From Actinomycetes bacterium (GTDB taxonomy: Bacteria; Actinomycetota; Actinomycetes; Actinomycetales; Microbacteriaceae): a DNA stretch of 14,778 bases. The position numbers were made by a program, and so were the translations under genes. Below are positions 14,712-14,778 of the stretch, one piece after another. Location of the stretch: positions 1 through 14,778 of the forward strand of contig JAEYAG010000126.1 in NCBI GenBank assembly GCA_023451265.1. The letters are read 5' to 3'. The notes under the pieces are model-generated. The model did no database searches and was not told the DNA's origin. It saw nothing but the letters and a program-made list of their open reading frames with translations. The stretch's first letter is position 1; each line of letters starts with the position of its first letter.

Positions 14712-14778
14712 CGCGCGCGGCGGGCGGCGCCGCGCCGCGGCGGACCGCCCGGGCGCCGCGGCCCTCACGCCGCGACGT

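Noticed and set aside
14712..14778. Possible end of a minus-strand gene (TGA complement at 14765-14767) or a terminator after the thiolase
   Set aside because: Only four codons would be visible, and the GC-rich palindromes in this stretch are not distinguishable from background composition.

Overview
The window is very GC-rich (codon third positions almost all G or C), with ATG and GTG starts, an HspR-type heat-shock operator, PIN/Phd toxin-antitoxin genes and many TANNNT hexamers placed 6-7 nt before start codons. This points to a high-GC actinobacterium. The abundance of the octamer GGATGCCG/CGGCATCC and the gene types suggest a Microbacterium-like member of the Microbacteriaceae, but that genus assignment is inference. 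No rRNA, tRNA, CRISPR array, insertion sequence or prophage gene was seen.

Left part (1-4196): the end of an FAD-dependent monooxygenase gene; a short array of four 17-bp tandem repeats; a UbiA-family prenyltransferase gene (minus); a 534-bp gap carrying three 66-nt imperfect inverted repeats separated by a 26-bp direct repeat; and a clpB-like disaggregase gene (minus) that lacks the usual N-terminal domain and sits behind a HAIR operator.

Middle (4197-10794): a DUF4166 gene overlapping a TIGR01777-type epimerase gene by ATGA; a convergent GlxA/FtrA-type AraC regulator; a 39-codon membrane-peptide gene divergent from that regulator across a symmetric promoter with a 12-bp palindrome; two GT4 glycosyltransferases in a tight minus-strand operon; a 204-aa protein of unknown family; and a small potassium-channel gene with an intact TVGYGD filter.

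Right part (10795-14778) looks more plastic. It holds a decayed DUF2252 remnant, a VapBC-type toxin-antitoxin pair with its own promoter and candidate operator, and a cluster of a short-chain dehydrogenase, a TetR regulator and a thiolase. The dehydrogenase carries a one-base frameshift and a nonsense codon, so it is called a pseudogene, while the regulator, thiolase and a candidate TetR operator near the cluster promoter look intact. The cluster probably handled an acyl-CoA substrate (inference). The best candidates for something undescribed are the 66-nt inverted-repeat elements with their satellite repeat, which also occurs in the clpB 3' coding end, and the roughly 25-fold excess of GGATGCCG in both orientations.
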